A stretch of DNA of 64,000 nt, from NCBI RefSeq assembly GCF_003664035.1, contig NZ_RCCK01000010.1, positions 186,001-250,000 on the forward strand, in the 5' to 3' direction. Within the stretch, counting starts at the first letter, position 1, and each line of letters opens with the position of its first letter. This DNA is from Pedobacter alluvionis. Lineage in GTDB: Bacteria > Bacteroidota > Bacteroidia > Sphingobacteriales > Sphingobacteriaceae. This document shows, piece by piece, positions 54,345 through 64,000 of this stretch. A program made the position numbers and the translations under genes. Below the pieces are notes generated by a model, which was not told the DNA's origin, made no database searches, and saw nothing but the letters and a program-made list of their open reading frames with translations.

Positions 54345-54446
54345 ATGGAAGCAGTGTCAATAAAAGTTGCCATCGTAACTGGTGGTGCATCCGGACTGGG
54401 GCTGGCAATTTCGAGGTTACTTTATGTAAACCATCGCGCATCCTGA
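54345..54446 (+). pseudogene. short-chain dehydrogenase (SDR), N-terminal remnant
   Basis: ATG 54345 opens a typical SDR start (VAIVTGGASGLGLAISRLL), with the TGxxxGxG NAD(P)-binding motif, and stops after 33 codons. The remaining ~220 residues, including the YxxxK catalytic motif, are absent. It has a plausible promoter 45 nt upstream. Probably a deletion fused its 5' end to the sequence preceding the GH43 gene. Confidence 0.6.
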
Positions 54447-54491
54447 ATGGAATAATTTTTTATAACCGTATATAACCAAAAATGAATAATA

Positions 54492-55592
54492 ATGAATCTA
54501 AAAATTAAAAACCAATCTATTTTGGCCGTTGCGCTAATTGCTGCTTTAGGTAGTTCGTGCCAGGAAGGAAACAAGCCCTCAGAAAAAAATGAAGCTGCAA
54601 AAACCAAAGCAAAACACTACCTTTCTGAACCGCTGGTGAAGGAAATTTATACTGCAGATCCTTCTGCACATGTTTTCAATGGTAAAATTTACATCTATCC
54701 ATCGCACGATATAGAATCGGGCGTAAAGGAAAATGACAACGGGGATCATTTTGATATGAAAGATTATCGGATTCTTAGTATGGACAGTATAGGTGGAAAG
54801 GTTACTATTCATGATACCGCACTCTCCGTGAGTGACATTCCATGGGCGGGCAGGCAATTATGGGCACCTGATGCGGCCTATAAAAATGGTACGTACTATC
54901 TCTATTTTCCTGTTAAGGATAAAAATGATGTCTTCAGGATAGGCGTAGCAACTTCCAAGGATCCAGCCGGACCATTCAAAGCAGCCAAAGAGCCAATTGA
55001 TGGAAGTTTTAGTATTGATCCTGCAGTTTTTACCGATACTGACGGAAGCAGTTACATGTATTTTGGTGGAATCTGGGGCGGACAGCTTCAACGCTGGAAA
55101 GACGGAAAATATGATCCGAATGGTTCTAAAACTGATTCTCAGAAGGAAAACGAACCTGCTTTGAGTGCAAAAGTTGTAAAACTAAGCAAGGATATGACTG
55201 CTTTTGACGGGAAAGTAAAAGATGTTGTAATCTTAGATCAGCAAGGCAAACCTTTTCTTACCAAGGATCATGACCGCAGGTTTTTTGAAGCCGCCTGGGT
55301 ACACAAATATAATGGAAAGTATTATTTTACTTATTCAACAGGCGACACTCATTTTCTGGCATCGGCAATATCGGATAATCCATGGGGTCCCTTTAAATAT
55401 CAGGGCACTTTCATGACTCCTGTTGAGGGCTGGACTACTCATCATTCCATTGTTGAAGTCAAAGGTAAGTGGTATATCTTTTATCACGATACACAACTTT
55501 CGGGAAAAACACATTTAAGAAACGTGAAAGTAACTGAACTTAATCACCTTAAAGATGGTACAATTGAGTTGATAAAACCCAATAAAGATTAA
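54492..55592 (+). CDS. GH43 lipoprotein enzyme
   Basis: A 366-residue lipoprotein; lipobox GSSC with Cys23, so it is surface- or periplasm-anchored, unlike its soluble relatives. It consists of a single GH43 propeller with Asp56 (YTADPSAH), SIDPAVFTDTDGSSYMYFGG (pKa Asp) and FFEAAWVHKYNGKYYF (acid Glu). The closing RNVKVTELNHLKDGTIELIK strand is typical of GH43 catalytic domains, and no CBM follows. The sequence most resembles GH43 beta-xylosidase/arabinofuranosidase types, but substrate is not decided. It converges on the next GH43; three hairpins lie between. Confidence 0.9.
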   Translation: MNLKIKNQSILAVALIAALGSSCQEGNKPSEKNEAAKTKAKHYLSEPLVKEIYTADPSAHVFNGKIYIYPSHDIESGVKENDNGDHFDMKDYRILSMDSIGGKVTIHDTALSVSDIPWAGRQLWAPDAAYKNGTYYLYFPVKDKNDVFRIGVATSKDPAGPFKAAKEPIDGSFSIDPAVFTDTDGSSYMYFGGIWGGQLQRWKDGKYDPNGSKTDSQKENEPALSAKVVKLSKDMTAFDGKVKDVVILDQQGKPFLTKDHDRRFFEAAWVHKYNGKYYFTYSTGDTHFLASAISDNPWGPFKYQGTFMTPVEGWTTHHSIVEVKGKWYIFYHDTQLSGKTHLRNVKVTELNHLKDGTIELIKPNKD

Positions 55593-55673
55593 GTTAGCAA
55601 GTAAGAATTAAGTTAAACCTTTCTAAAAAAGAAAGCACTGGTATTACAAAGCCAGGTTTTCTGAATTTTTTCT

Positions 55674-55703
55674 CTTCAGGCTCAGCTCGTGCTGAGCCTG
55701 AAG
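55674..55703. repeat. perfect 13-bp hairpin (CTTCAGGCTCAGC)
   Basis: Arms 55674-55686 and 55691-55703 with a four-base loop. The arm contains the GCTCAG/CTGAGC core of the interspersed-repeat edges. It may terminate the plus-strand GH43 transcript ending at 55592. Confidence 0.7.
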
Positions 55704-55734
55704 ATTATCAAGATGTTCTATATCGTATTATCTA

Positions 55735-55900
55735 AGGTACTTCGACTATGCTATCATAAACAGGTTCCAATAGAGAAATCGTCATTGCGAGAAGGCTTTT
55801 TCAGCCTTCTCGCAATGACGATTTCTCGGGGAGATCTACAACATTAAATTCTCCTGTCTCTCATATTAATTTTATTCCATAAATTACCTCTCAGGATGAC
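55735..55900. repeat. degenerate, shortened repeat copy D
   Basis: The left part (ttcgactatgctatcataaac) matches the sequence just inside copy A (ttgactacgctatcatagac, ~16440) and the right part (tctcatattaattttattccataaattacc then ctcaggatgac, ending 55900) matches the right end of copies A-C. The central ~300 bp of the family is missing and replaced by the hairpin at 55773-55827. Similarity was judged by eye. Confidence 0.4.
55773..55827. repeat. perfect 25-bp hairpin containing GTCATTGCGAG
   Basis: Arms 55773-55797 and 55803-55827 are exactly complementary, loop of five bases. The GTCATTGCGAG core is a widespread REP-like motif. It sits inside the degenerate repeat D between two convergent genes. 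Confidence 0.85.
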
Positions 55901-55906
55901 AATTAG

Positions 55907-55956
55907 AAAGGCCCTGCTCTCCATCCGATAGTTATCGGATGGAGAGCAGGGCCTTT
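55907..55956. terminator. bidirectional terminator hairpin between convergent GH43 genes
   Basis: Exact 24-bp arms (55907-55930, 55933-55956) with a minimal loop, GC-rich ends and A/T tails on both sides (left AAAG, right CCTTTAAAC). It starts 30 nt beyond the stop (55986) of the minus-strand GH43 and serves as the obvious terminator for both converging transcripts. Confidence 0.8.
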
Positions 55957-55985
55957 AAACTGATTATACGACTTAGTGTCGCCTG

Positions 55986-57650
55986 TTATTTTGAGTGATA
56001 GATTTTATCGTTACCGCTATAATCCAACCATTTAAAACTTGCTGTATTATCGCTCTGCTGGCCGGAAGACGTGGCGTACAAGGCGAACAGCGATCCGATA
56101 AATCCACCGGCCGCCTGTGTGCTTAAATATTTACCGTCAACATCATTTTTTAACGTAAGCCAGCCTTCGTTCCCTTGTTTATATTTAAAATCATATAAAC
56201 CTCCCTTAGCTTCAATTTCAAGCTGTATAGCTGCGGATGGATTTGAAAGTGGTAATTCAGTAATTAATATCATATTTCCGGCCTTTTTATCGCCTTTAAA
56301 AAGCTGAATGACCGTTTTGTTTTCTTTAATGGATTTGCATATTAAGTAAAAATTAAATTCTCCCTGGAAAATCATTAATCCTGCTTTCTCATTTTCGGAT
56401 TTCGGAGTGAATTGAAGCGCTGTGCTGGCTTTACAGAACGTATGCTGCTGACGTTTTCCAAGAAACGCCGGATTGGTTTTCTCCATAACGGTTTCAGGCT
56501 TAAGTTTCATCGTGAACCCATTTTTCTTGCTTAAGCTATACCATGAACTGTCATTTTTCCTTAAAAAAAGTAAAGATTGGTCTAACTTTTTATCAAATGT
56601 AGTCCTGTAAGAGAAGTTTCCGTTTTGTGGTGGCGCGCCTGCTTGTTTGATTTCTTTATAATCTGCTGTATACTGATATTGAACTTCCTTAAAATCGGGA
56701 TTAATTACAGGCCATCCATTTGTCCATTTAACAGGTGCAATAAAGGTTTCTCTTCCGGTGTTATAGAAATTCCCTTCGTATGGACGCACAGCAAGAAAAA
56801 TAGCGTAGGTTTTTCCATCAGGTCCTTCCACCAGTTCTGCGTGGCCTGTAGAGGTTATCGGATTTGGGCGGTTTGGATCTAAATCCCGCTGGGTTAGGAT
56901 TGGATTGTTTTCGTAAGGAACATAAGGGCCGGTAGCTGATTTGCTTCTAAGGATAACCTGAGAATGATTTACACTTGTTCCACCCTCAGCAGCACAGATG
57001 TAATACCAATCTTCGCGTTTAAAAATGTGCGGTCCCTCAATCCATACCGGTTTTTTAGAAATATCCACTCCGCCATTTACAAGCAAATGTTCTTCTCCGC
57101 TAACTTTGAGTGTTACAGGATCGAATTCGTACGTCCGGATGGTACGGTGGCCACTGTAAAGTGGTTTATTGTCCGGGGCATCACTATTGTAAACGATATA
57201 GGCTTTATCTTTATCGAAAAATAAAGATGGATCGATCCCTTTTACATCGCGAAGCCATACCGGGTCGCTCCATGGACCTGCAGGATTTTTAGCGGTCATC
57301 ACAAAATTCCCTCCCTTATCTATATTGGTACAAGTCATATAAAAGGTTCCTTTATGGTAATTAATGGAAGGTGCGAACAAACCACGCGAGGTTCCATCGC
57401 CCAGAAAAGTCATCTGCGTATTTCTATCGATTACATTTCCAATCTGTTTCCAGTTTTTTAAATCCTTGCTGTGAAAAACAGGGATGCCAGGGAAATAAGA
57501 AAAAGTAGAATTAACCAGGTAATAGTCAGTACCTACTTTAGTAATACTGGGATCTGGATAAAAACCAGCAAGAATTGGATTTGTAAATTTTATTTGTGCA
57601 AATGCTTGTGAGGTGAAGCAGAGCAAGAATAAATAAAAGATTTTTTTCAT
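55986..57650 (-). CDS. GH43 beta-xylosidase-like enzyme with C-terminal beta-sandwich
   Basis: A 554-residue exported enzyme from ATG 57650 (a longer frame to 57686 precedes the signal peptide MKKIFYLFLLCFTSQAFAQ). GH43 domain (~20-320): Asp33 (FYPDPS), GIDPSLFFDKDKAYIVYN (pKa Asp) and WIEGPHIFKREDWYYI (acid Glu). Residues ~350-554 form the concanavalin-like C-terminal sandwich of GH43 beta-xylosidases (FSYRTTFDKKL; AGLMIFQGEFNFYLICK; QLEIEAKGGLYDFKY; GGFIGSLFALYATSSG). That combination is typical of beta-xylosidase/alpha-L-arabinofuranosidase subfamilies. It follows uxuA by 91 nt and is probably co-transcribed with it. Confidence 0.92.
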   Translation of the reverse strand: MKKIFYLFLLCFTSQAFAQIKFTNPILAGFYPDPSITKVGTDYYLVNSTFSYFPGIPVFHSKDLKNWKQIGNVIDRNTQMTFLGDGTSRGLFAPSINYHKGTFYMTCTNIDKGGNFVMTAKNPAGPWSDPVWLRDVKGIDPSLFFDKDKAYIVYNSDAPDNKPLYSGHRTIRTYEFDPVTLKVSGEEHLLVNGGVDISKKPVWIEGPHIFKREDWYYICAAEGGTSVNHSQVILRSKSATGPYVPYENNPILTQRDLDPNRPNPITSTGHAELVEGPDGKTYAIFLAVRPYEGNFYNTGRETFIAPVKWTNGWPVINPDFKEVQYQYTADYKEIKQAGAPPQNGNFSYRTTFDKKLDQSLLFLRKNDSSWYSLSKKNGFTMKLKPETVMEKTNPAFLGKRQQHTFCKASTALQFTPKSENEKAGLMIFQGEFNFYLICKSIKENKTVIQLFKGDKKAGNMILITELPLSNPSAAIQLEIEAKGGLYDFKYKQGNEGWLTLKNDVDGKYLSTQAAGGFIGSLFALYATSSGQQSDNTASFKWLDYSGNDKIYHSK

Positions 57651-57741
57651 AATTGTATATTTGGCTATTGAAGAAAATATGGTCAAGATTTTTGTTGATT
57701 TTTTTACACTTAAATCTCAACCTAAAAATTGCTGCATGTAT

Positions 57742-58926
57742 TTAATGATGTAAGTTTTCGGTTTTTAAAGTTTCACTGATCCCCAATTCGAGTCCCCGTA
57801 GTTCGGCAAGTCCTTTCAGTCTTCCTATGGCAGAATAGCCGGGGTAAGGATTTTTATCCAGGTCATCAAGCATTTGGTGGCCATGATCAGGCCGCATATA
57901 GATGGATCTGTCCTCTGCGCGCATGAGTTTTACGATTGCAGTGACTAAAACAATCATATCTGCACTTCCTTCCAGGTGATTGGCCTCATAAAAATTGCCA
58001 TTATCCTCTCTTTGAACGCTTCGCAGGTGTAGAAAATGTATTTTGTTTCCCAACCGCTCAATCATTCCCTTTAAGTCATTATCTGGCCGGGCACCAAAAG
58101 AACCGCTACAAAAACAAATTCCATTGGACGGCGCAGGTACAGCTTTTAATATTTTATGCGCATGCTCTTCCGTACTCATAATTCTTGGTAAACCTAAAAT
58201 CGGGTAGGGAGGATCATCCGGATGAATGGCTAACTGTAGCTCGCTTTGATCAGCCGTAGGGGTGATTTCCTGCAAAAAACTGATTAAATTATTGCTCAGT
58301 ATTTCTGCAGAAATGTTTTTATATCCTTCCAGTAAAGTAAGCACCTGATCTTTAGTGAAATGATCTTTGCTTCCTGGAAGGCCCTGCAGGCAGTTACTCA
58401 TCAAAGTGCGCTGCTCTTGTGGATTAAGTTTAATAAAGAAACTTTTGGCATCTTCCAATTCCTGGGGTGTATAGTCATCGGTTGCACCGGGTCGGTTTAA
58501 CAAATAAAGGTCAAAAGCAATAAATGCGGTTTTCTCAAATCTTAATGCAAGTGCGCCGGTGTGGGTTTTAAATTTCAAATCGGTCCGCATCCAGTCTAAC
58601 ACGGGCATAAAATTGTAGGTGATTACTTTGATTCCGCAATTTGCCAGATTTTTCAGGCTGACTTTATAATTTTCAATCCATAGCTGATAAAGTCCCTGCC
58701 TCTTTTTGATGTCCTCATGTACTGGCAGACTTTCGACCACTTCCCAGGTTAGTCCACTGGACTCAATAATCGCCTTGCGGGCCAGTATTTCTTCCTCCGG
58801 CCAGATTTCGCCAACGGCGATGTGATGTAAAGCAGTTACCACTCCTGTACAGCCTGCCTGCAGAATATCGGCTAGCGTAACAATATCATCGGGGCCATAC
58901 CAGCGCATTGTTTGAATCATTTTCAT
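57742..58926 (-). CDS. uxuA: mannonate dehydratase
   Basis: A 394-residue cytoplasmic enzyme from ATG 58926 (the frame extends 13 codons upstream to 58965). It converts D-mannonate to 2-keto-3-deoxygluconate in D-glucuronate catabolism. The UxuA signature is clear: QTMRWYGPDDIVTLADILQAG, CGIKVITYNFMPVLDWMRTD, AIHPDDPPYPILGLPRIMS, CSGSFGARPDNDL, HFLHLRSVQRE, YMRPDHGHQMLDD and PGYSAIGRLKGLAELRGLE at the end, including the His and Cys metal-binding positions. Length matches the family. Its presence beside GH43 xylosidases suggests the substrate carries (methyl)glucuronate, i.e. glucuronoarabinoxylan, though uxuA can also serve pectin. Confidence 0.95.
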   Translation of the reverse strand: MKMIQTMRWYGPDDIVTLADILQAGCTGVVTALHHIAVGEIWPEEEILARKAIIESSGLTWEVVESLPVHEDIKKRQGLYQLWIENYKVSLKNLANCGIKVITYNFMPVLDWMRTDLKFKTHTGALALRFEKTAFIAFDLYLLNRPGATDDYTPQELEDAKSFFIKLNPQEQRTLMSNCLQGLPGSKDHFTKDQVLTLLEGYKNISAEILSNNLISFLQEITPTADQSELQLAIHPDDPPYPILGLPRIMSTEEHAHKILKAVPAPSNGICFCSGSFGARPDNDLKGMIERLGNKIHFLHLRSVQREDNGNFYEANHLEGSADMIVLVTAIVKLMRAEDRSIYMRPDHGHQMLDDLDKNPYPGYSAIGRLKGLAELRGLELGISETLKTENLHH

Positions 58927-58977
58927 AGCAGAGCAGTATTGTTTTGAAGTATATTTTGATCGCAAACTATCATATTT

Positions 58978-59127
58978 CTAATTTGCTTTTTTAAGTTGAT
59001 CTGCAATATTTTCCATTTCTTTTTTAATGGTCTGTTTCATATTTGGTTTTTTAGCCCCTGGTCTTATAAAGAAAAGATATTTCGCCTGCAGTTTATTTCG
59101 TGCAATCGATTGCCAAAAACGTTGCAT
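58978..59127 (-). CDS. possible 49-aa small protein upstream of uxuA
   Basis: A clean ATG-to-stop frame encoding a lysine-rich peptide (MQRFWQSIARNKLQAKYLFF, then ...KQTIKKEMENIADQLKKAN) with an amphipathic helical end. Its stop lies 51 nt before the uxuA start, same strand. It has no signal peptide and no known family. It may be a small regulator, a leader peptide or a chance frame. Sequence from 59128 to 59403 contains no gene; a lone TATTTTTG box at 59271 is weak. Confidence 0.25.
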   Translation of the reverse strand: MQRFWQSIARNKLQAKYLFFIRPGAKKPNMKQTIKKEMENIADQLKKAN

Positions 59128-59394
59128 AGCTTTTAATTTTTTCTTAGCTTAGTGAAGTTTAAGGTCAATTATTTTTCGAAATGCGCTCTGGTTCGGTCTC
59201 TTTCTAAATTATCTATAACCTAAGTTCATTAAAGATTTTTAAATAAATGATGATTTGTTCCGCCCAATGGTATTTTTGAACATTTTTTCCATCAATATAA
59301 TCAATGGTTCCATCATCATGCGGTGCATGCACTTAAGTTTGTAGTGATAATTAATTCTGGCAGTTAATCAATTAATCCTGCCAACCAACTCTAA

Positions 59395-60279
<885 letters not shown>

Positions 60280-60298
60280 CGCCTGATTGTTCTTCTCC

Positions 60299-62773
60299 AT
60301 GAAAAATTTTGTGCTACTGCTGCTCTTCATCCATGTTGTTTTCTCAGGTGCTGCCCGGCAAAAACCAAAACCAAAATTAAAATTATGGTATAATAGCCCG
60401 TCCGGACAAATTTGGGAGAACGCATTACCGGTTGGTAACGGGCGGCTTGGTGCAATGGTTTATGGAAATGTTGTTAATGAAATTATTCAGTTAAACGAGC
60501 ATACCCTATGGAGCGGTAGCCCCAACAGAAATGATAATCCTTTAGCCTTAGATTCACTGGCCCGCATTAGGACGCTTATTTTTCAGGGTAAACAAAAGCA
60601 GGCAGAATTGCTCTCCAATAAGGTTATTATCAGCAAAAAGTCTCAGGGGCAGATTTTTCAACCTGTTGCAGATTTACACCTGGATTTTGCCGGCCATGAG
60701 GGCTATACAGACTTTTACCGCGAGCTGGATATCAGTAATGCGGTAACCACCACCAGTTATAAGGTAAAAGATGTTGTTTATACCAGGCGTGTTCTGGCCT
60801 CACTGGCCGATGGTGTAATTGCGATAGAGCTTCGCTCGAGTAAACCAGGTGCGTTAAGCTTTACCTCTTCATTATCTTCCCTGCAGCCCTCTGCAAAAAT
60901 CAACACACAAGTGCCGGGACAAATTGAAATTACCGGAACCTCAACCGCACATGAAGGCGTACCGGGCCTTGTCCGTTTCAATGGCATTGCAGCATTCAAG
61001 AACGTTGGCGGTAAAATCTCCAGCACGGAGCATACAATTGTTGTCGAAAATGCTAACGCGGTAACTATTTATTTATCTATTGCTACAAACTTTATCAATT
61101 ACAAAGATATTAGCGGGAATGAAAAGTTAAAGGCCAGGGAAATGCTGAACCGTGCATTCCCGAAAAAATTTAAGACGATTTTAAAAGCCCATCAGTTACA
61201 ATATCACAAATATTTTGATCGGGTAGATTTATCCCTGGGCGCTGCGGATTTTGAAAATGTGCCTACTGATGTCAGGCTCAAGAATTTCAATTCCGTTAAC
61301 GACCCGCAGTTTGCGGCCCTATATTTTCAATATGGACGCTACCTGCTCATTTCGAGCTCTCAGCCTGGTGGCCAGCCTGCTAACCTGCAAGGCATCTGGA
61401 ATAATAAATTATATCCAGCCTGGGACAGTAAGTATACCATTAATATTAACGCAGAGATGAACTACTGGCCCGCGGAGAAAACAAATCTGGCCGAATTGCA
61501 TGAGCCTTTTTTGAAAATGGTCAAAGAACTGAGCGAAACGGGAAAGCAAACTGCTCATGATATGTATGGTGCCAGAGGGTGGATGGCACATCACAACACC
61601 GACATCTGGAGAGCTACCGGCGCTGTTGATGGTGCATTTTGGGGTACATGGAATCACGGCGGAGGTTGGGCCAGTCAGCATCTGTGGGAGCATTATCTTT
61701 ATAGCGGAGATCAGGCATTTCTTAAATTAGCTTATCCAACCTTAAAAGGAGCGGCAATGTTTTATGTTGATTTCCTGGTTAAAGATCCTAAAAGAGGCTA
61801 TCTGGTCATTAATCCGGATATGTCTCCTGAAAATGCTCCTGCAGCACATCAGGGCTCCTCGCTTGATGCAGGAACCACAATGAGTAATCAAATTGTATAT
61901 GATGTTTTTAGCACCGTCATCCGTGCGGGAGAAATTCTTGGTGAAGATAAAGCGTTTGCAGATACCTTGAAAAAAATGCGCAGCCAGCTCCCGCCAATGC
62001 AGGTTGGGCAATATGGCCAGTTGCAGGAATGGATTGATGATATTGACGATCCAAACGATAACCACCGGCATGTATCTCATTTATATGGTTTATTCCCATC
62101 CGCTCAGATATCGCCATACCAAACCCCTGAATTGTATTTAGCAGCCAAAAAGACGCTGGTCCAGCGTGGCGATGTTTCTACCGGATGGAGCATGGGATGG
62201 AAAGTGAACTGGTGGGCAAAACTCCTGGATGGAAACCATGCATACAAGCTTATTCAGAACCAGTTAACGCCCGTAGGTGGAAACCGGGCTGGTGGCGGTA
62301 CTTACAATAATCTTTTTGATGCACATCCGCCTTTTCAGATTGATGGTAATTTTGGATGCACTTCCGGTATCGCAGAGATGCTTATGCAATCAGATAATGG
62401 CGCCATTCAACTTCTGCCTGCACTGCCCGATGTCTGGAAATCAAATGGACATGTTAGTGGTTTACGGGCAAAGGGAGGATTTGAGATTGTTAAACTGGAA
62501 TGGGTAAATGGCATGATCACTAAACTGGTGATTAAATCGCACCTGGGCGGAAATTTACGGATCAGGGTGCCTAATGAATTAAATTTATCCAAACTTGAAG
62601 CCAAAAATGCAATGGGTGAGAATCAAAATCCTTTTTTCTTCATGACAAAAACGCCAAAACCGATGGTCTCCAAACTGGCACCTGGCGGATCTGTTGATTT
62701 ACCTGAAACTCAATTATATGATATTAAAACAGATGTAGGAAAAGTCTACACCCTGTATAAAAAAATAAAATGA
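60299..62773 (+). CDS. GH95 alpha-L-fucosidase/alpha-L-galactosidase
   Basis: An 824-residue exported enzyme from ATG 60299 (TTG at 60287 is in frame). Signal peptide to about FSGAA. GH95 features run from [20 protein letters not shown] and [12 protein letters not shown] in the N-terminal sandwich to the barrel motifs [27 protein letters not shown] (with the conserved Asn residues), [34 protein letters not shown] and [17 protein letters not shown]. Intact and of normal length. GH95 enzymes remove alpha-L-fucose or, in complex arabinoxylan PULs, alpha-L-galactose. Its context with GH127 and CE1 makes alpha-L-galactosidase on corn-type xylan a reasonable alternative. Its stop overlaps the next start (ATGA at 62770). 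Confidence 0.92.
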   Translation: MKNFVLLLLFIHVVFSGAARQKPKPKLKLWYNSPSGQIWENALPVGNGRLGAMVYGNVVNEIIQLNEHTLWSGSPNRNDNPLALDSLARIRTLIFQGKQKQAELLSNKVIISKKSQGQIFQPVADLHLDFAGHEGYTDFYRELDISNAVTTTSYKVKDVVYTRRVLASLADGVIAIELRSSKPGALSFTSSLSSLQPSAKINTQVPGQIEITGTSTAHEGVPGLVRFNGIAAFKNVGGKISSTEHTIVVENANAVTIYLSIATNFINYKDISGNEKLKAREMLNRAFPKKFKTILKAHQLQYHKYFDRVDLSLGAADFENVPTDVRLKNFNSVNDPQFAALYFQYGRYLLISSSQPGGQPANLQGIWNNKLYPAWDSKYTININAEMNYWPAEKTNLAELHEPFLKMVKELSETGKQTAHDMYGARGWMAHHNTDIWRATGAVDGAFWGTWNHGGGWASQHLWEHYLYSGDQAFLKLAYPTLKGAAMFYVDFLVKDPKRGYLVINPDMSPENAPAAHQGSSLDAGTTMSNQIVYDVFSTVIRAGEILGEDKAFADTLKKMRSQLPPMQVGQYGQLQEWIDDIDDPNDNHRHVSHLYGLFPSAQISPYQTPELYLAAKKTLVQRGDVSTGWSMGWKVNWWAKLLDGNHAYKLIQNQLTPVGGNRAGGGTYNNLFDAHPPFQIDGNFGCTSGIAEMLMQSDNGAIQLLPALPDVWKSNGHVSGLRAKGGFEIVKLEWVNGMITKLVIKSHLGGNLRIRVPNELNLSKLEAKNAMGENQNPFFFMTKTPKPMVSKLAPGGSVDLPETQLYDIKTDVGKVYTLYKKIK

Positions 62774-64000
62774 TTATAACACAATTTATGATTCGTAAAC
62801 CAAAACTGAGCGCCGTAACGAGAAAGCATATTTTTTATCTTTTGGGTTTTATGATCAGCTGGACTGCCAATGCAAATGGCCAGGATAGATTATATGCCAA
62901 TGAATTCCCTCTTCAGTCAATTCGTCTTTTAGATGGGCCTTTTAAACATGCCCAGGACCTGAATTTAAAAACACTGCTTGAATATGATGTCGACAGATTG
63001 TTGGCGCCTTACCTGAAGCAGGCTGGTCTGAAACCTAAAAAAAGTTCCTATGAAAACTGGGATGGTTTGGATGGCCATGTAGGAGGTCATTACCTTTCTG
63101 CACTTTCAACAACTTATGCCGCAACAGGAGATGGGGAATGTAAAAAAAGATTGGATTATATGATTAAAGAGCTCAAAGCTTGTCAGCTTGCAAATGCCGT
63201 AAATCATCCCGGCTGGGCGATTGGTTATGTTGGAGGCGTGCCTAACAGTGCTGAAATCTGGTCAACTTTCAAAACAGGTGATTTTAAAGCATTCGGTAAA
63301 GCCTGGGTTCCCTGGTATAACGTTCATAAAATGTTTGCAGGCCTGCGCGACGCCTGGCTGTATTCAGCTAATGAGGATGCTAAAAAGATGTTTATAGGTT
63401 TCTGTGACTGGAGTATTGAGATCACATCTAAATTATCTGACAAGCAAATGCAAAGCATGCTGGGTACCGAACAAGGTGGGATGAATGAGGTTCTTGCAGA
63501 TGCTTACCAGATTACCGGAAATAAAAAGTATTTGAATGCTGCTATGCGTTTTTCTCATCATCAGTTACTTGATCCAATGTCACACAGGGAAGATAACCTG
63601 AACAATAAACACGCAAATACCCAGGTGCCCAAAGCGATCGGTTTTCAGCGTATAGGCGAATTAAGTCATGCAGATAATTACAAGCAGGCCGGTCTCTTTT
63701 TTTGGGAAACGGTTTCCCATAACCGCACACTTGCTTTAGGAGGAAACAGCAGGAGAGAGTTTTTTCCAAGCCCGGCTTCTGCGCCTGATTTTATCAATGA
63801 TGTAGAAGGGCCGGAAAGCTGTAATACCTACAATATGTTAAAGCTTTCTGAAGGACTTTTCCGTGATCAGTCGTTTGGAAAATATATGGACTTTTATGAA
63901 AAAGCTTTGTTTAACCACATTTTGTCTGCCCAACATCCCGTTCACGGTGGCTATGTTTATTTTACACCTGCCCGGCCAAGGCATTATCGGGTATATTCTG
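62770..64000 (+). CDS. GH127/GH146-type beta-L-arabinofuranosidase, cut by the window end
   Basis: An open frame of 410 codons without a stop, beginning at ATG 62770, which overlaps the GH95 stop (ATGA); ATG 62788 is an alternative start. After an export signal ([18 protein letters not shown]) comes the DUF1680 domain: [83 protein letters not shown]. Glu349 and Cys351 of the [11 protein letters not shown] motif match the catalytic ETC motif of the family; the CC pair lies beyond the window. Unlike the GH127 at 40102 it has no LamG or Ig domain in front. It probably acts with GH95 and CE1 on beta-L-arabinofuranose side chains. Confidence 0.92.
   Translation, partial: MIITQFMIRKPKLSAVTRKHIFYLLGFMISWTANANGQDRLYANEFPLQSIRLLDGPFKHAQDLNLKTLLEYDVDRLLAPYLKQAGLKPKKSSYENWDGLDGHVGGHYLSALSTTYAATGDGECKKRLDYMIKELKACQLANAVNHPGWAIGYVGGVPNSAEIWSTFKTGDFKAFGKAWVPWYNVHKMFAGLRDAWLYSANEDAKKMFIGFCDWSIEITSKLSDKQMQSMLGTEQGGMNEVLADAYQITGNKKYLNAAMRFSHHQLLDPMSHREDNLNNKHANTQVPKAIGFQRIGELSHADNYKQAGLFFWETVSHNRTLALGGNSRREFFPSPASAPDFINDVEGPESCNTYNMLKLSEGLFRDQSFGKYMDFYEKALFNHILSAQHPVHGGYVYFTPARPRHYRVYS

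Noticed and set aside
55674..55956. Regularly placed hairpins suggesting a CRISPR-like array
   Set aside because: The three palindromes differ in sequence and length, with no repeated unit and no cas genes.

Overview
The window looks like chromosome of a Bacteroidota, most plausibly a Pedobacter-like member of the Sphingobacteriaceae. The reasons are SusC/SusD outer-membrane glycan importers, a FecI-type sigma factor with FecR anti-sigma, lipoproteins with Bacteroidota lipoboxes, BACON/DUF4859-type domains, and promoter-like elements of the TTG-N17-23-TAnnTTTG type. The genus is inferred; no rRNA or tRNA was seen.

Region 1 (1-7.1 kb) is a decayed edge. It holds a frameshifted tyrosine integrase, an AraC-type N-terminal fragment, a SUKH-like fragment, two orphan genes, a BACON/propeller lipoprotein, and a Crp/Fnr-like regulator with a DUF4260 gene facing a broken Rossmann-type gene. 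Region 2 (7.2-15.5 kb) has two GH2 enzymes around a three-gene redox module (small acidic protein, thioredoxin-reductase-like flavoprotein without redox cysteines, UBP-type zinc finger), then a second Crp/Fnr-like regulator. Region 3 (15.5-19.6 kb) is a secreted HEIGH-motif lipoprotein flanked by inverted copies of a ~400-bp repeat; a third copy lies at 47.3 kb and a degenerate one near 55.8 kb.

Region 4 (19.6-33.2 kb, minus strand) is a complete FecI/FecR-controlled polysaccharide utilisation locus (PUL): sigma, anti-sigma, STN-containing SusC, SusD, GH31. It runs straight into a tight four-gene cassette: SGNH/TPR membrane protein, SxtJ-like protein, a 49-aa DUF5989-like microprotein, and a NodU/SxtI-type carbamoyltransferase. 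This coupling of glycan uptake to an O-carbamoylation cassette is the most interesting candidate system in the window.

Region 5 (34.6-64 kb) starts with a divergent SusC/SusD pair without an STN domain and continues into a large set of secreted debranching enzymes: two GH127/GH146-type beta-L-arabinofuranosidases (one cut by the window end), five GH43 enzymes, GH97, GH95, CE6- and CE1-type esterases, and the cytoplasmic glucuronate-pathway enzyme UxuA. Together these fit a heavily decorated, acetylated or feruloylated (glucurono)arabinoxylan or arabinose-rich pectin: esters are removed, arabinose, galactose and xylose side groups are trimmed, SusCD imports oligosaccharides, and UxuA handles uronates. 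No backbone endo-xylanase or alpha-glucuronidase is in the window. Gene remnants (IS3 OrfA, SDR, signal peptide) between the enzyme genes indicate repeated rearrangement.
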